Source of the DNA: Paraburkholderia silvatlantica
Lineage (GTDB): Bacteria; Pseudomonadota; Gammaproteobacteria; Burkholderiales; Burkholderiaceae
Direction of reading: 5' to 3'
DNA: 64,000 bases
NCBI RefSeq assembly: GCF_003096715.1
Contig: NZ_QEOL01000006.1
Location: forward strand, 62,001 to 126,000
Positions 30,102 to 41,992 of the stretch are shown here, one piece after another. The notes beneath the pieces are model-generated. The model saw only the letters and a program-made list of their open reading frames with translations, was not told the DNA's origin and did not search any database. The position numbers and the translations under genes were made by a program. Numbering within the stretch: position 1 is the stretch's first letter; every line of letters begins with the position of its first letter.

Positions 30102-31331
30102 TTGAACACGTCCGCTGCAAACCCAGGCGAACTGGCCGGCCGCCACCTCGTGCTCGGCATGACGGGCGGCATTGCCTGCTACAAGATCGCCGAGCTCACG
30201 CGCCTCTTGACCAAGGCCGGCGCGACCGTGCAAGTCGTGATGACCGAGGCGGCCACGCAGTTCATCACGCCGGTCACCATGCAGGCGCTCTCGGGCCGCC
30301 CCGTCTATACGAGCCAGTGGGACGGCCGCGTGCCCAACAACATGGCGCACATCGATCTCTCGCGCGAGGCCGACGCCATCGTCATCGCGCCCGCCTCGAC
30401 CGACTTCCTCGCCAGACTCGCCCACGGTTTCGCCGACGACCTGCTCGCCACGCTGTGCGTGGCGCGCGACTGCCCGCTCCTCGTCGTGCCCGCGATGAAC
30501 CGGCAAATGTGGCAAAACCCGGCCACGCAGCGCAACGTCGCGCAACTGCGCGCGGACGGCATCGAAACACTCGGTCCCGATTCCGGCCCGCAGGCGTGCG
30601 GCGAGATCGGCGACGGGCGCATGCTCGAACCGGAGGCCGTGTACGAGGCGATCGTCTCGTTCTTCGCGCCGAAGATACTGGCGGGCCGCAAGCTCCTGAT
30701 CACCGCCGGCCCGACCTTCGAGCCGCTCGATCCCGTGCGCGGCATCACCAACCGCTCGAGCGGCAAGATGGGCTTCGCGCTCGCGCGCGCCGCGCAGCAG
30801 GCGGGCGCCGAGGTGCATCTGGTCGCGGGCCCGGTCGCGCTGCAAACGCCGTGGGGCGTGTATCGCGAAGACGTCCAGACCGCCCGGCAGATGTACGACG
30901 CGGTCATGCGCGCCGCGACCGACGCCGATGTCTTCATCGGCGTGGCGGCCGTGGCCGATTGGCGCGTCGATCATGTCGCCGAGCACAAGATCAAGAAAAC
31001 CGCCGAGCATCGTATGCCGACGTTCACGTTCGTCGAGAACCCGGACATCCTCGCCTCGGTCGCGGCTTTGCCGAACCCGCCGTACTGCGTGGGCTTCGCC
31101 GCCGAAAGCGGCGACCTCGACGTGCACGGCGAAGAAAAGCGCGCGCGCAAGAAGGTGCCGCTGCTGATCGGCAATCTCGGCCCGCTCACCTTCGGTCAGG
31201 ACGACAATGAAGTCGTGCTGTTCGAGGCGGGCGGCCGCACGCCGCTGCCGCGTGCGGCCAAGCAGGCGCTCGCGCAGACGCTCGTCGCCGAAATCGCGCG
31301 GCGTCTGCCGGACCCGAGCATCATCTCGTGA
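30102..31331 (+). CDS. coaBC: Bifunctional phosphopantothenoylcysteine decarboxylase / phosphopantothenate-cysteine ligase
   Basis: Two steps of coenzyme A synthesis in one 409-residue protein. The N-terminal flavoprotein CoaC half starts LVLGMTGGIACYKIAELTR and has the substrate loop PAMNRQMWQNPATQRNV and QACGEIGDGRM. The CoaB half follows from ILITAGPTFEPLDPVRGI-like sequence (KLLITAGPTFEPLDPVRGIT), with ITNRSSGKMGFALA and DVFIGVAAVADWR. The start is a TTG at 30102 with GGAG 7 bp upstream; the first in-frame ATG is inside the flavin-binding fold and so is too late. Confidence 0.94.
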   Translation: MNTSAANPGELAGRHLVLGMTGGIACYKIAELTRLLTKAGATVQVVMTEAATQFITPVTMQALSGRPVYTSQWDGRVPNNMAHIDLSREADAIVIAPASTDFLARLAHGFADDLLATLCVARDCPLLVVPAMNRQMWQNPATQRNVAQLRADGIETLGPDSGPQACGEIGDGRMLEPEAVYEAIVSFFAPKILAGRKLLITAGPTFEPLDPVRGITNRSSGKMGFALARAAQQAGAEVHLVAGPVALQTPWGVYREDVQTARQMYDAVMRAATDADVFIGVAAVADWRVDHVAEHKIKKTAEHRMPTFTFVENPDILASVAALPNPPYCVGFAAESGDLDVHGEEKRARKKVPLLIGNLGPLTFGQDDNEVVLFEAGGRTPLPRAAKQALAQTLVAEIARRLPDPSIIS

Positions 31332-31398
31332 CGCGCGCGCCGGCGCACCCGTGTGCCGGCGTTGCGTGCCGCGAACCCAGGCAAGGAGCAGTACTGCC

Positions 31399-32403
31399 AT
31401 GACACTGCTTTCCGTACTCGACCAGTCGCCCGTCATCGCCGGGCACAGCGCGGCGGACGCCATCGCCGCCACCATCGAGCTTGCCCAGCTCGCCGACGAC
31501 CTGGGCTACACGCGCTACTGGTGCGCCGAGCATCACGGCCTGCTGGGCGTGTGCAACCCCTGCCCCGAAGTCATGCTCGCGCGCCTCGGCAGCGTCACGA
31601 AACGCATCCGTATCGGCTCGGGCGGCATCATGCTGCCCTATTACAGCCCCTTCAAGATCGCCGAGCAGTTCATGATGCTCGAAGCGCTCTTTCCGGGGCG
31701 CGTCGACCTCGGTGTCGGGCGTGCGCCGGGCGGCGACATGCGCACCGCGCAGGCCGTGGCCGCCGGCACGTACAACCGCGGCGACCAGTTCTCGCAGCAG
31801 GTGCAGGATCTCGTCGGCATCATGGACGGCACGCTCTCCGCCGATCATCTCGCGAGCGGCGTGGTGCTGCAGCCGCAGATCCAGACGCGCCCGCAGCTCT
31901 GGGTGCTCGGCTCGAGCGACTTCGGCGGCATCCTCGCCGCACAGCTCGGGCTGCGCTTCTCGTTCGCGCACTTCATCAACGCGCATTTCGGACATCTCGT
32001 GGCCGAGGCGTATTTCGACCGCTTCAAGCCGGGCCACGAAGCGAAGCCGTATCTCGCGTGCGCCGTGTTCGCGATCTGCGCCGACACCGAAGCCGAGGCC
32101 GCCGACCTCGAAAAGGCCGTCGACCTGCGCCGCGTGCAGATGGCCTACGGCTTGAACGCGCCGATCCCGAACCTCGAGCAGGGGCGCGCGCAGGAGTACG
32201 GCGAGCGCGAGCAGATCGTGATCGACCGCGAGAAGCCGCGCAGCGTCATCGGCACGCCCGAGAGCGTCACCGAGCGCCTTCTCGCGATCAAGGACAACTT
32301 CCGCGCCGACGAACTGATCGTGCTGACCGTTGCGGGCAGCTACGCGGCTCGTCTGCGCTCTTACGAACTTCTCGCCGAGGCGTTCCAGCTGCCTCGCGCC
32401 TGA
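31399..32403 (+). CDS. LLM-class flavin-dependent oxidoreductase (bacterial luciferase-like)
   Basis: A 334-residue TIM-barrel monooxygenase of the luciferase-like family: LSVLDQSPV at the start, [31 protein letters not shown] and [14 protein letters not shown] are the flavin/phosphate-binding signatures of the MsnO8-type subgroup. Substrate unknown. GGAG lies 12 bp before the ATG. It sits between coaBC and dut in the same orientation, and gaps of 67 and 32 bp suggest co-transcription. Confidence 0.87.
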   Translation: MTLLSVLDQSPVIAGHSAADAIAATIELAQLADDLGYTRYWCAEHHGLLGVCNPCPEVMLARLGSVTKRIRIGSGGIMLPYYSPFKIAEQFMMLEALFPGRVDLGVGRAPGGDMRTAQAVAAGTYNRGDQFSQQVQDLVGIMDGTLSADHLASGVVLQPQIQTRPQLWVLGSSDFGGILAAQLGLRFSFAHFINAHFGHLVAEAYFDRFKPGHEAKPYLACAVFAICADTEAEAADLEKAVDLRRVQMAYGLNAPIPNLEQGRAQEYGEREQIVIDREKPRSVIGTPESVTERLLAIKDNFRADELIVLTVAGSYAARLRSYELLAEAFQLPRA

Positions 32404-32435
32404 GCGATCCACCACCGCCCCATCACCCTGACTTC

Positions 32436-32882
32436 ATGAAAATCGACATCAAGATCCTGAACGAGCGCATGCGCGACCAGCTGCCCCACTACGCCACGCC
32501 GGGCAGCGCCGGCCTCGACCTGCGCGCGTGCCTCGACGCGCCGATCACGCTCGAACCGGGCGAAACGAAGCTAGTGCCTACGGGCCTCGCCATCCACGTG
32601 GCCGACCCCGGCTACGCGGCGCTGATCCTGCCGCGCTCGGGCCTTGGCCACAAGCACGGCATCGTGCTCGGTAATCTGGTCGGCCTGATCGACTCGGACT
32701 ATCAGGGCGAGCTGATGATTTCGACCTGGAACCGCGGCCACACCACCTTCACGCTCAACCCGCTGGAGCGCCTCGCGCAGCTCGTGATCGTGCCGGTCGT
32801 GCAGGCGCAGTTCAACATCGTCGACGACTTCGAGGCAAGCGAGCGTGGCGCGGGCGGTTTCGGCAGCACGGGCAAGCACTGA
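32436..32882 (+). CDS. dut: dUTP diphosphatase
   Basis: Trimeric dUTPase, 148 residues, which hydrolyses dUTP to dUMP. The five family motifs are seen: [11 protein letters not shown] (1), [15 protein letters not shown] (2), [12 protein letters not shown] (3), [10 protein letters not shown] (4) and the C-terminal [12 protein letters not shown] (5). Starts with [12 protein letters not shown]; the longer frame upstream is a shadow of the LLM gene. Last gene of the ribF run, ending at a terminator. Confidence 0.96.
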   Translation: MKIDIKILNERMRDQLPHYATPGSAGLDLRACLDAPITLEPGETKLVPTGLAIHVADPGYAALILPRSGLGHKHGIVLGNLVGLIDSDYQGELMISTWNRGHTTFTLNPLERLAQLVIVPVVQAQFNIVDDFEASERGAGGFGSTGKH

Positions 32883-32906
32883 GCCTGGCGGTTGCGCGGT
32901 CAACAA

Positions 32907-32931
32907 AAAAGCACGCCTTGGCGTGCTTTTT
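32907..32931. terminator. Bidirectional terminator between dut and the amino-acid permease
   Basis: AAAAGCACGCC and GGCGTGCTTTT pair around a two-base centre with A/T tracts on both sides. Confidence 0.9.
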
Positions 32932-32936
32932 GGCGT

Positions 32937-34352
32937 TTAGACGGAAGCTTCGGTTCGCCGCGCCGCGCCGGGACGCCGGCGATACCAGAGCGAATACACC
33001 GCCACGAGCACCGCGAGAAACGCGAGGCCGTAGGCCAGCGTCATGCGGAATTCGCGCGTGAACGCCGTACCGGCCAGAATGCCGAGCATCAGCAGCGCGC
33101 CCAGCACGCTCGTGAACGGGAAGCCCCACATGCGGAACGCGAGCCGCGCGCCGCCTTCGCGCGCCTGGCGCACGCGGAAAAAAATCTGCGTGACGAAGAT
33201 CATGAGCCACGTGAACATCGCGCCGAACATGGCAATCGACATCATCAGCGTGAACGCGGCCTGCGGCCAGAGCGCGTTGAGCACGGCCGCCACCGCAATG
33301 CCGATGGTGGACAGCGAAAGCGCCGCCGTAGGCACAGCGTGACGCGTGAGACGCCCGAACGCCGCCGGCGCGTAACCCGCGCGCGAGAGGCTGAACATCA
33401 TGCGCGTGGTGATGTAGAGCTGGCTGTTCATGGCCGAGAGCGCCGCCACGAGCACGATGAAGTTGATCGCGCCCGCCGCGTAGGGCACGCCGGTTGCGGC
33501 CATGACTTTCACGAACGGGCTCTCGTTGCCGCCCGCCTGGGTCCACGGCACGATGGCGAGCATGAGCGCGAGCGTAAGCAGGTAGAACAGCACGAGGCGC
33601 AGCACGGTGGCGCGAAACGCCCGCGTGACGGCACGCTGCGGGTCCTGCGCCTCGGCGGCAGCCACGGCGATCGTCTCCACGCCCAGGTAGCTGAAGAGCG
33701 AGACGATCGTCCCGACCCACACGCCCCACCAGCCTCTCGGCAGCAAGCCGCCGTGCGACGTGTAGTTCGCGAAGCCCACGCCGGAGGCGGCCGGCGCGCG
33801 CCACACGAACCATGCGCCCAGTACGATGAACGCGACGATGGCCGCGATCTTGAGGCTCGAAAACAGATATTCGATGGTGCCGTACGCGCGCACGCTCATT
33901 GCGTTCACAACGATCAGCGCTGCTGAAAATCCGATGATCCAGTAGAGTCCCGGCACGGAGGGAAACCAGAACTTCATGTAGACGGCGATGGCGGCGACCT
34001 CGGTGCCCACCGCCAGCACATACGCCGACCAGTATGCATAGCGCACGACGAAGCCGGCGAGCGGCCCGATGTAATGCTCGGCATAGGCGCCGAACGAACC
34101 CGATACAGGGTGCGCAACGGTCATCTCGGCGAGCGCGCCCATCAACAGCAAGGCGATCAGCGCGCCGATCGCGTAGGAAATGAGCACACCGGGCCCGGCA
34201 AAGGAGATCGCGAAACCGCTGCCGAGAAAGAGCCCGGTGCCGACTGCGCCGCCGATGGCGATCATCGTCATCTGCCCGGCGGACAAGCCCTGACGCAGCC
34301 CTTGCTCGCGCTCGACGATGGCTTCGAACGCGCCCGATTTACGTGGTACCAC
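32937..34352 (-). CDS. Amino-acid permease, APC superfamily (AAT family)
   Basis: A 471-residue, 12-helix inner-membrane transporter. The opening GLSAGQMTMIAIGGAVGTGLFLGSG (core IAIGGAVGTGLFLGSG) is the AAT/APC signature in helix 1. MTVAHPVSGSFGAYAEHYIG and YLGVETIAVAAAEAQDPQRA are typical of the GABA/aromatic/proline permeases. The substrate cannot be fixed from sequence. The gene stands alone with its own leader, and its stop is 6 bp from the dut terminator. Confidence 0.88.
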   Translation of the reverse strand: MVPRKSGAFEAIVEREQGLRQGLSAGQMTMIAIGGAVGTGLFLGSGFAISFAGPGVLISYAIGALIALLLMGALAEMTVAHPVSGSFGAYAEHYIGPLAGFVVRYAYWSAYVLAVGTEVAAIAVYMKFWFPSVPGLYWIIGFSAALIVVNAMSVRAYGTIEYLFSSLKIAAIVAFIVLGAWFVWRAPAASGVGFANYTSHGGLLPRGWWGVWVGTIVSLFSYLGVETIAVAAAEAQDPQRAVTRAFRATVLRLVLFYLLTLALMLAIVPWTQAGGNESPFVKVMAATGVPYAAGAINFIVLVAALSAMNSQLYITTRMMFSLSRAGYAPAAFGRLTRHAVPTAALSLSTIGIAVAAVLNALWPQAAFTLMMSIAMFGAMFTWLMIFVTQIFFRVRQAREGGARLAFRMWGFPFTSVLGALLMLGILAGTAFTREFRMTLAYGLAFLAVLVAVYSLWYRRRPGAARRTEASV

Positions 34353-34501
34353 TGTTACACCCCTGCTTCGCGCGAGACGCGACTTAAGCGCTGCGCATCA
34401 AGAAAACGCCGACGGCGGACAAACGCGCATTTTACCGGCTGACGGCTGGCGCGGCTGCGCGTCACGGCGCAACACCTGGACTTGCCGTCCGCCCCAAAAG
34501 A

Positions 34502-34535
34502 AAGACGGCGCAGTCCTTTCGGACTGCGCCGTCTT
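34502..34535 (-). terminator. Terminator of clpS-clpA
   Basis: A perfect 15-bp stem, AAGACGGCGCAGTCC with GGACTGCGCCGTCTT, around a four-base loop. On the reverse strand it is followed by TCTTTT, 36 bp past the clpA stop. Confidence 0.92.
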
Positions 34536-34571
34536 GCCTGAAGGCTGTTTGCGCAGTAGCGCTACCGCGGC

Positions 34572-36859
<2,288 letters not shown>

Positions 36860-36863
<4 letters not shown>

Positions 36864-37174
36864 GCTTCCTCCATCACACACTGCAGCGGATGCCCGGCCT
36901 GCCGTGCATGGGTAACGACTTGCTCAACCTTGGTCGACGCGATGTCCCGCGTATAGACCCCACAAACACCCCTGCCCTCGCGATGGACCTTCAACATGAT
37001 CTGCGTTGCGGTCTCGCGGTCCTTATTGAAATATTCCTGCACGACCATCACGACGAATTCCATCGGCGTGTAGTCGTCGTTCATTAGCACGACCTTGTAC
37101 ATGGAGGGCGGTTTGACCTTTTGCTCCTGCCGCTCCAGTACGGTTGAATCCTGCTTGTCCGGGATAATCGCCAT
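36860..37174 (-). CDS. clpS: ClpS adaptor protein for ClpAP (N-end rule)
   Basis: A 104-residue adaptor that binds N-degrons and delivers them to ClpA. The core reads [17 protein letters not shown] (N-degron pocket Asn-Asp-Asp), then [19 protein letters not shown] and [15 protein letters not shown]. It overlaps clpA by 4 bp, the standard arrangement. Confidence 0.96.
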
Positions 37175-37759
37175 ACACCCATTCTAAACAACTCGGACAG
37201 GCCCGCAATCCTGCCGTAACCTGACCGGCCGGCCGGTGAACCCGGCGCTCCCGACCTGCGACCCGCTGCAAGCAATTCATGCGCCCTGGCCCGGCCCCGA
37301 TCCCTTCGACCGGCTGCGGGGCCGGTACACAATCCTGCTCTGAGCAGCTTTCACGCCACCGTTGAATCGAGTATCGCACAACCTTGACGTTGCCGTGGGA
37401 AGCGACTGTAGGCGCCCGCACGCTCAGTGCCAGATTCCATGGTGCGGTGCATCGCATATGCGTCACCTGCGCGGCTTTTCAAGACGCCCTCCTGCAGTTG
37501 CTTTATGCACCGGCGCTCAGCGTCGGCGAAAAGCAGGAAAAACCCTGGAAATGCGCTCTTTACAACGTGTCAAGAAGCGTCTCAAAATATTCTTGACAGC
37601 AGATTAAAGACCCCCAACAATCAAGCTGGCACTTTTTTCAACCGCCTTAAATTCGAAAAAATGCCGTTGGTGAGCTTGTGAGGAGGGGGCGATCGCACCG
37701 CGATCGTTTAGCTTTTCGAACTGCTCGTGGTAGTGACATGAGTTACAGGGGAAGTTGGT
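37175..37759. other. 585-bp intergenic region between clpS and the cold-shock gene
   Basis: No convincing gene; the short frames here lack ribosome binding sites and family character. It holds the divergent promoters of clpS-clpA and the cold-shock gene, and a likely long 5' leader of the latter. Base composition shifts to A/T-rich from about 37560 onward. Confidence 0.6.
37593..37621 (+). promoter_or_regulatory. Candidate promoter of the cold-shock gene
   Basis: A perfect TTGACA (37593-37598) is followed after 17 bp by AACAAT (four of six). An AAAATATTC tract lies directly upstream, like an UP element. It predicts a 5' leader of about 130 nt, a length known for cspA-type genes. The leader contains CGATCG repeated at 37690-37695 and 37701-37706, able to form a small hairpin. 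Confidence 0.5.
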
Positions 37760-37966
37760 ATGGCAACCGGTACGGTCAAGTGGTTCAACGACGCGAAGGG
37801 TTTCGGGTTCATTACGCCGGATGAAGGCGGCGAGGACCTGTTCGCTCACTTTTCGGCTATTCAAATGAATGGCTTCAAGACCCTCAAAGAAGGGCAAAAG
37901 GTGAGCTTCGAGGTCGTGCAAGGCCCGAAGGGTAAACAGGCATCGAACATTCAGGCAGCAGCCTGA
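37760..37966 (+). CDS. Cold-shock protein, CspA family
   Basis: A 68-residue OB-fold nucleic-acid chaperone: [20 protein letters not shown] contains RNP1 (KGFGFI), and [10 protein letters not shown] is RNP2. It ends [21 protein letters not shown] lies 6-12 bp before the ATG. Single gene with its own leader and terminator. Burkholderiaceae have several paralogues, so I give no numbered symbol. Confidence 0.96.
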   Translation: MATGTVKWFNDAKGFGFITPDEGGEDLFAHFSAIQMNGFKTLKEGQKVSFEVVQGPKGKQASNIQAAA

Positions 37967-37989
37967 TCCGTTCGGTACCCGTACCTTGG

Positions 37990-38015
37990 AAACCCGGCTT
38001 CGGCCGGGTTTCTTT
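37990..38015. terminator. Terminator of the cold-shock gene
   Basis: AAACCCGGC-TTCG-GCCGGGTTT followed by CTTTTT: a nine-pair stem with a UUCG tetraloop. Confidence 0.93.
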
Positions 38016-38045
38016 TTGGCGTCATGGTTTTTTAACGTTCGCGCG

Positions 38046-39650
38046 CTAACTCACGCGCAACGTACCCATCATGCCGAGGTCCTCGTGCTCGAGGATGTGG
38101 CAATGAAACATGCGATCGCCCGCCTCGTGCTGAACGGTTGCGATGTGCACCGTTTCGCCGTGCTGCACGTTCACCGTATCGCGCCATGCCAGCAGCTCTT
38201 CCTCCTTGCGCACACCGCCGCGCTCGCGCGCCAGCACCTGAAATTGCGTGCCGTGCAGATGAAACGGATGATCCATGTCCGTGCCGTTTGCTATCGTCCA
38301 GTGCTCGACTTGCCCGCGCCGGCTCGCCAGCGTCACGCGCGCCGGATCGAATACCGCGCCGTTCACCATAAACCGCATACCGCGCGGCGTGGGCTGCGTG
38401 GACGCACCCGGTGCGTGCATCGCTTTCATGTCCATGGCTTCGCCGAACACCACGCTTTTTTCCGGAACCGTTAGAGAACCTGACGAAATGAGTGGCGCAA
38501 TCGGCCGCAGGCGCGACGGCAGTGCCGATTGTTCCGCGCCTGCCGGTGCGAAGCCAACGTTCGCGAGGATCAGCGACGGCCCCGCGGGCAAGCTGCCGTG
38601 CGTCATCGCCATCTTGTGGCGGTCGTATTGCGCGGCGATCAGCGACGCACGCGAGGCGCCCTGCCCCACGTGCACGATCAGTTCCGCGCGTTCGCCCGGC
38701 GCGAGCAGGAGCGAAGTGACGCCCCCGCGCGGCGCGCCCAGCAGCCCGCCGTCGGTGCCCACCTGCGTGAAGGCGCGGCCGTCGTCGAAGGCGAGTTGCA
38801 GATAGCGCGCGTTACAGCCATTCCAGACGCGCCAGCGCTCGTCGCGCACGACCTCGATGTGCGGCTGGCGAGCGCCGTTGACGAGCACGTACTGGCCTTC
38901 GCGGCCGTTCATCCAGTCCATCATGCCGTTCGCGGGAATCGTGCCGTCTGCCGCGAGCTTCAGGTCGGACACGAACAGATGCCGCTCGGGCCACGCCGCG
39001 AGTGGATCGTCGGCGGCGCGCACGACGAAGGGCCCCGCCAGCCCGCGGAACACCTGCTCCGAACTCAGCATGTGGGGATGCGGGTGATACCAGTAGGTGC
39101 CCGCACTCCCCTGCGGCAGCGTGAAGCGATAAACGTGCCGCTCGCCTGGCGCGACGGGTTTCGACGGATTGCCGTCCTGATCGGGTGGCACGGGCAGGCC
39201 GTGCCAATGAATCGTCGAAGGCTGCCGCAGCCGGTTCACGAACGTGATTTCGACGGTGTCGCCCTCGCGCACATCGATCAAGGGGCCGATGACCGGGCCG
39301 TCGTTGGCGGTCGCCGCGAGCGCGTCGAGCGCATCGTATTGCCAGAAGACCGTTTGCGGCTTTCCGCGCAGCAGCGCACGCGCAGCAGGCTGCGCGACGA
39401 GCGTCGCGCGAAACTGGCCCGGCTCGCGGCTCTGGCTGGCGAGCGTGCGCAGCGCGGCAAGCGGCGCGCCGGCGGGCAACGCATCGGCAGCCGCGAGCGG
39501 ACCTTGCGCCTGCATCATGCCGCCCGACATCGCCGGCATGTCCGTCATGCCGTGCATCGCATCGCCCGCATCCTGTGCGAATGCACGGCGCGCAAACAGG
39601 GTCGCGGTGGCGGCGCTCAGCGCGCCGGATAGAAATGCTCTTCGTTTCAT
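38046..39650 (-). CDS. Periplasmic multicopper oxidase (CopA/CueO-like)
   Basis: Oxidises Cu(I) or other substrates in the periplasm and protects against copper. The 534-residue protein has a twin-arginine signal (KRRAFLSGALSAATATLF) ending near AFAQD, then a Met/His-rich segment (AMHGMTDMPAMSGGMM). All four copper-ligand motifs are present: HWHG (148-151), HPHPH (189-193), HPFHLHG, and HCHILEHEDLGMM with the type-1 copper Cys and Met. The ATG at 39650 begins directly at the twin-arginine motif; an ATG five codons earlier is possible. A Cys/His-rich exported protein lies 130 bp upstream in the same direction. Confidence 0.9.
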   Translation of the reverse strand: MKRRAFLSGALSAATATLFARRAFAQDAGDAMHGMTDMPAMSGGMMQAQGPLAAADALPAGAPLAALRTLASQSREPGQFRATLVAQPAARALLRGKPQTVFWQYDALDALAATANDGPVIGPLIDVREGDTVEITFVNRLRQPSTIHWHGLPVPPDQDGNPSKPVAPGERHVYRFTLPQGSAGTYWYHPHPHMLSSEQVFRGLAGPFVVRAADDPLAAWPERHLFVSDLKLAADGTIPANGMMDWMNGREGQYVLVNGARQPHIEVVRDERWRVWNGCNARYLQLAFDDGRAFTQVGTDGGLLGAPRGGVTSLLLAPGERAELIVHVGQGASRASLIAAQYDRHKMAMTHGSLPAGPSLILANVGFAPAGAEQSALPSRLRPIAPLISSGSLTVPEKSVVFGEAMDMKAMHAPGASTQPTPRGMRFMVNGAVFDPARVTLASRRGQVEHWTIANGTDMDHPFHLHGTQFQVLARERGGVRKEEELLAWRDTVNVQHGETVHIATVQHEAGDRMFHCHILEHEDLGMMGTLRVS

Positions 39651-39780
39651 CGATGAAGTCCTCATCCCTCATTCATGCCTGGGCACGCGGCGCGCGATAA
39701 CACGCACACCGTGCGCGCGAGATTCGTTTCGCTCGCGCAAAGCGCGAACGCAGTACGCCGCCCGGAGCGAGCGGCCCGGC

Positions 39781-40182
39781 TCAGGCGATTGGAGGAGGCA
39801 AAGGAGGCGCGTGCGTAATGCCGGCGCGCATGGCTGCGGGAAGCACGACAGGCGTGGAACGTGCGCCGGCTTGCGCGTCGAATGCGCTCACGACGGAGGG
39901 CACGCTGCAATGCGCGCAGCAGCCAGCGACGCAGCCACTCGCGCCGCAACTGGAATGCGAGCCGTGACTGCCGGTGCGCGTCCCGGCGCAACGATCGCTG
40001 AGCGCAACGTGCGGCGTGGGTGCAGCGTGCGCAGTCAGTGCATCGTGCTGCGCATGCCCGCACGCCATCGCGCCGCGCATGGAAACGAGCGCGAGCAGGC
40101 AGACGAGAAGGAAGCGATAGACGACTGGCACGTTGAACGAAACCACGGATGAACCCGATTGACCGTTGTGATGATAGCGCAT
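39781..40182 (-). CDS. Exported Cys/His-rich protein, CopL/DUF2946-like
   Basis: After a hydrophobic signal (VVYRFLLVCLLALVSMRG) the mature part is rich in metal ligands: ACGHAQHDALTAH, HGSHSSCGASGCVAGCCAHC, and a Pro-rich end HAPPLPPPIA. This combination resembles the small His/Cys-rich CopL/DUF2946 proteins encoded before copper resistance oxidases, and it is directly upstream of one here. That makes a copper-sensing or copper-binding role likely but inferred. The start is uncertain: a TATCAT -10-like element overlaps the region just after 40182, so a GTG at 40146 is a good alternative. Confidence 0.6.
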   Translation of the reverse strand: MRYHHNGQSGSSVVSFNVPVVYRFLLVCLLALVSMRGAMACGHAQHDALTAHAAPTPHVALSDRCAGTRTGSHGSHSSCGASGCVAGCCAHCSVPSVVSAFDAQAGARSTPVVLPAAMRAGITHAPPLPPPIA

Positions 40183-40250
40183 GGGCCGACCGAAGTCGGA
40201 TAGCCGACCCATTTACGACGGTTCACGACGGACTGACGGCGAGCCGGATA

Positions 40251-40287
40251 AAAAAAACCGGCAGCGCTTTCGGTCTGCCGGTTTTTT
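40251..40287. terminator. Terminator of icd
   Basis: AAAAAACCGGCAG and CTGCCGGTTTTTT form a 13-bp stem with A/T tracts on both sides, 31 bp past the icd stop on the reverse strand. Confidence 0.92.
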
Positions 40288-40317
40288 CCACTGGGACAGC
40301 GATGCGTCGCGTTCCGC

Positions 40318-41574
40318 CTACATATTCTCGATCATCACCTGCCCGAAGGCAGAGCACGACACCTGCGTCGCCCCTTCCATCAAACGCGCGAAGTCATAAG
40401 TCACGCGCTTTTGCAGAATCGACTTCTCCATCGAAGCAATGATGAGGTTAGCCGCCTCGACCCAGCCGAGATGACGCAGCATCATTTCCGCCGAGAGAAT
40501 TTCGGAGCCCGGATTGACATAGTCCTTCCCGGCATACTTGGGGGCCGTGCCGTGAGTCGCCTCGAACATCGCCACGGAGTCCGAAAGATTCGCACCCGGT
40601 GCGATGCCAATGCCGCCCACCTGCGCCGCCAGTGCGTCGGAAATATAGTCGCCGTTCAGGTTCAACGTGGCGATCACATCGTATTCGGCCGGGCGCAGCA
40701 GGATCTGCTGCAGGAAGGCATCGGCGATCACGTCCTTGATCACGATGTCGCCGCCCGTCTTCGGATTCTTGATCTTCATCCACGGGCCGCCGTCTATCAG
40801 TTCCGCTGCGAACTCCTTCTGCGCGAGCGCGTAACCGTAGTCGCGGAACGCGCCTTCGGTGAACTTCATGATGTTGCCCTTGTGCACGAGCGTGACCGAG
40901 CGGCGCTCGTTGTCGATCGCATACTGGATCGCCTTGCGCACGAGACGCTCGGTGCCCTCGCGCGACACCGGCTTGACGCCGACGCCAGAGCTGTCCGGAA
41001 AGCGGATCTTCGCCACGCCCATCTCTTCACGCAGGAACTTGATGAGCTTCTTCGCGCCTTCGGATTCCGCGGGCCATTCGATGCCCGCATAGATGTCCTC
41101 CGAATTCTCGCGGAAGATGACCATGTTGACCTTCTCCGGCGCGCGCACCGGCGAGGGCACGCCCTTGAAGTACTGCACGGGGCGCAGGCACACGTACAGG
41201 TCGAGTTGCTGGCGCAGCGCGACGTTCAGCGACCGGATGCCGCCGCCAACCGGCGTCGTGAGCGGCCCCTTGATCGACACCACGTATTCCTTCACGACAT
41301 CGAGCGTTTCGTCGGGCAGCCACACGTCGGGACCGTACACCCGGGTCGCCTTCTCGCCCGCGTAGATTTCCATCCAGTGAATCTTGCGCTTGCCGCCGTA
41401 GGCCTTTTCGACTGCCGCATCGACCACCTTCAGCATGACCGGCGTAATGTCCACGCCCGTGCCGTCGCCTTCGATGTACGGGATGATCGGCTGGTCCGAG
41501 ACGTTGAGCGAGAAGTCCGGATTGACGGTGATCTTTTCACCGCCGGTCGGAACCACGATGTGCTGATACGGCAT
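40318..41574 (-). CDS. icd: NADP-dependent isocitrate dehydrogenase
   Basis: TCA-cycle enzyme oxidising isocitrate to 2-oxoglutarate. The 418-residue protein has the isocitrate/isopropylmalate dehydrogenase signature [20 protein letters not shown], the phosphorylatable serine region [20 protein letters not shown] and [18 protein letters not shown]. Its E. coli-like length and sequence indicate the homodimeric NADP enzyme. The ATG at 41574 ([15 protein letters not shown]) has GGAG 6 bp upstream; the 33 codons before it are non-conserved. Divergent from rluE. Confidence 0.96.
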   Translation of the reverse strand: MPYQHIVVPTGGEKITVNPDFSLNVSDQPIIPYIEGDGTGVDITPVMLKVVDAAVEKAYGGKRKIHWMEIYAGEKATRVYGPDVWLPDETLDVVKEYVVSIKGPLTTPVGGGIRSLNVALRQQLDLYVCLRPVQYFKGVPSPVRAPEKVNMVIFRENSEDIYAGIEWPAESEGAKKLIKFLREEMGVAKIRFPDSSGVGVKPVSREGTERLVRKAIQYAIDNERRSVTLVHKGNIMKFTEGAFRDYGYALAQKEFAAELIDGGPWMKIKNPKTGGDIVIKDVIADAFLQQILLRPAEYDVIATLNLNGDYISDALAAQVGGIGIAPGANLSDSVAMFEATHGTAPKYAGKDYVNPGSEILSAEMMLRHLGWVEAANLIIASMEKSILQKRVTYDFARLMEGATQVSCSAFGQVMIENM

Positions 41575-41992
41575 GATCGACTCCAGTAAGGGCAAGGCTG
41601 TTGTAGCGGGTGTGACGCGGCGCTCGGCGCCTCGCGGCGGCGGCGAAGCCTGTTCGCCCGGCGAGAAAGGCATCTCGCCGTGGCGGCTTCCCGACCACCG
41701 GCGCGGTCGATATTCGCAGCAAGACTGTCCAGAGACACGCGACGCACGGCGCGCAACACAGCGCAGTAAGCAGCATACCGGGCGGCCCGCCTGGCAGCGC
41801 GGACGGTCCGTCGGCGTGAGGGTCTGGCGGCTATTCTAGCCCACGCCTCGCGCTCGCGTGCCGCGCACCGCCAAGGGATGATCCGGTCCGCTCGTGTCTT
41901 ATGTCTTATATAAGATGCAGAACTCGGCGAAACGCAATATGCATTAAGATCTCGGCGCCAGCCAGCTATCCACTCGTACCCGCCGCCCTGTC
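41575..41992. other. 418-bp divergent intergenic region between icd and rluE
   Basis: No gene seen. It holds the divergent promoters and, at 41904-41915, the palindrome described in the next entry. The half nearest icd is GC-rich and open in several frames but without a ribosome binding site. Confidence 0.6.
41904..41915. promoter_or_regulatory. Perfect palindrome TCTTATATAAGA, candidate operator
   Basis: A perfect 12-bp palindrome, flanked as GTCTTATATAAGATGC, with a further TCTTA copy at 41897-41901. It lies between icd and rluE, 78 bp before rluE. I recall similar TCTTATATAAGA boxes before TCA-cycle genes in betaproteobacteria, bound by GntR-type regulators, but cannot verify that here. 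Confidence 0.55.
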
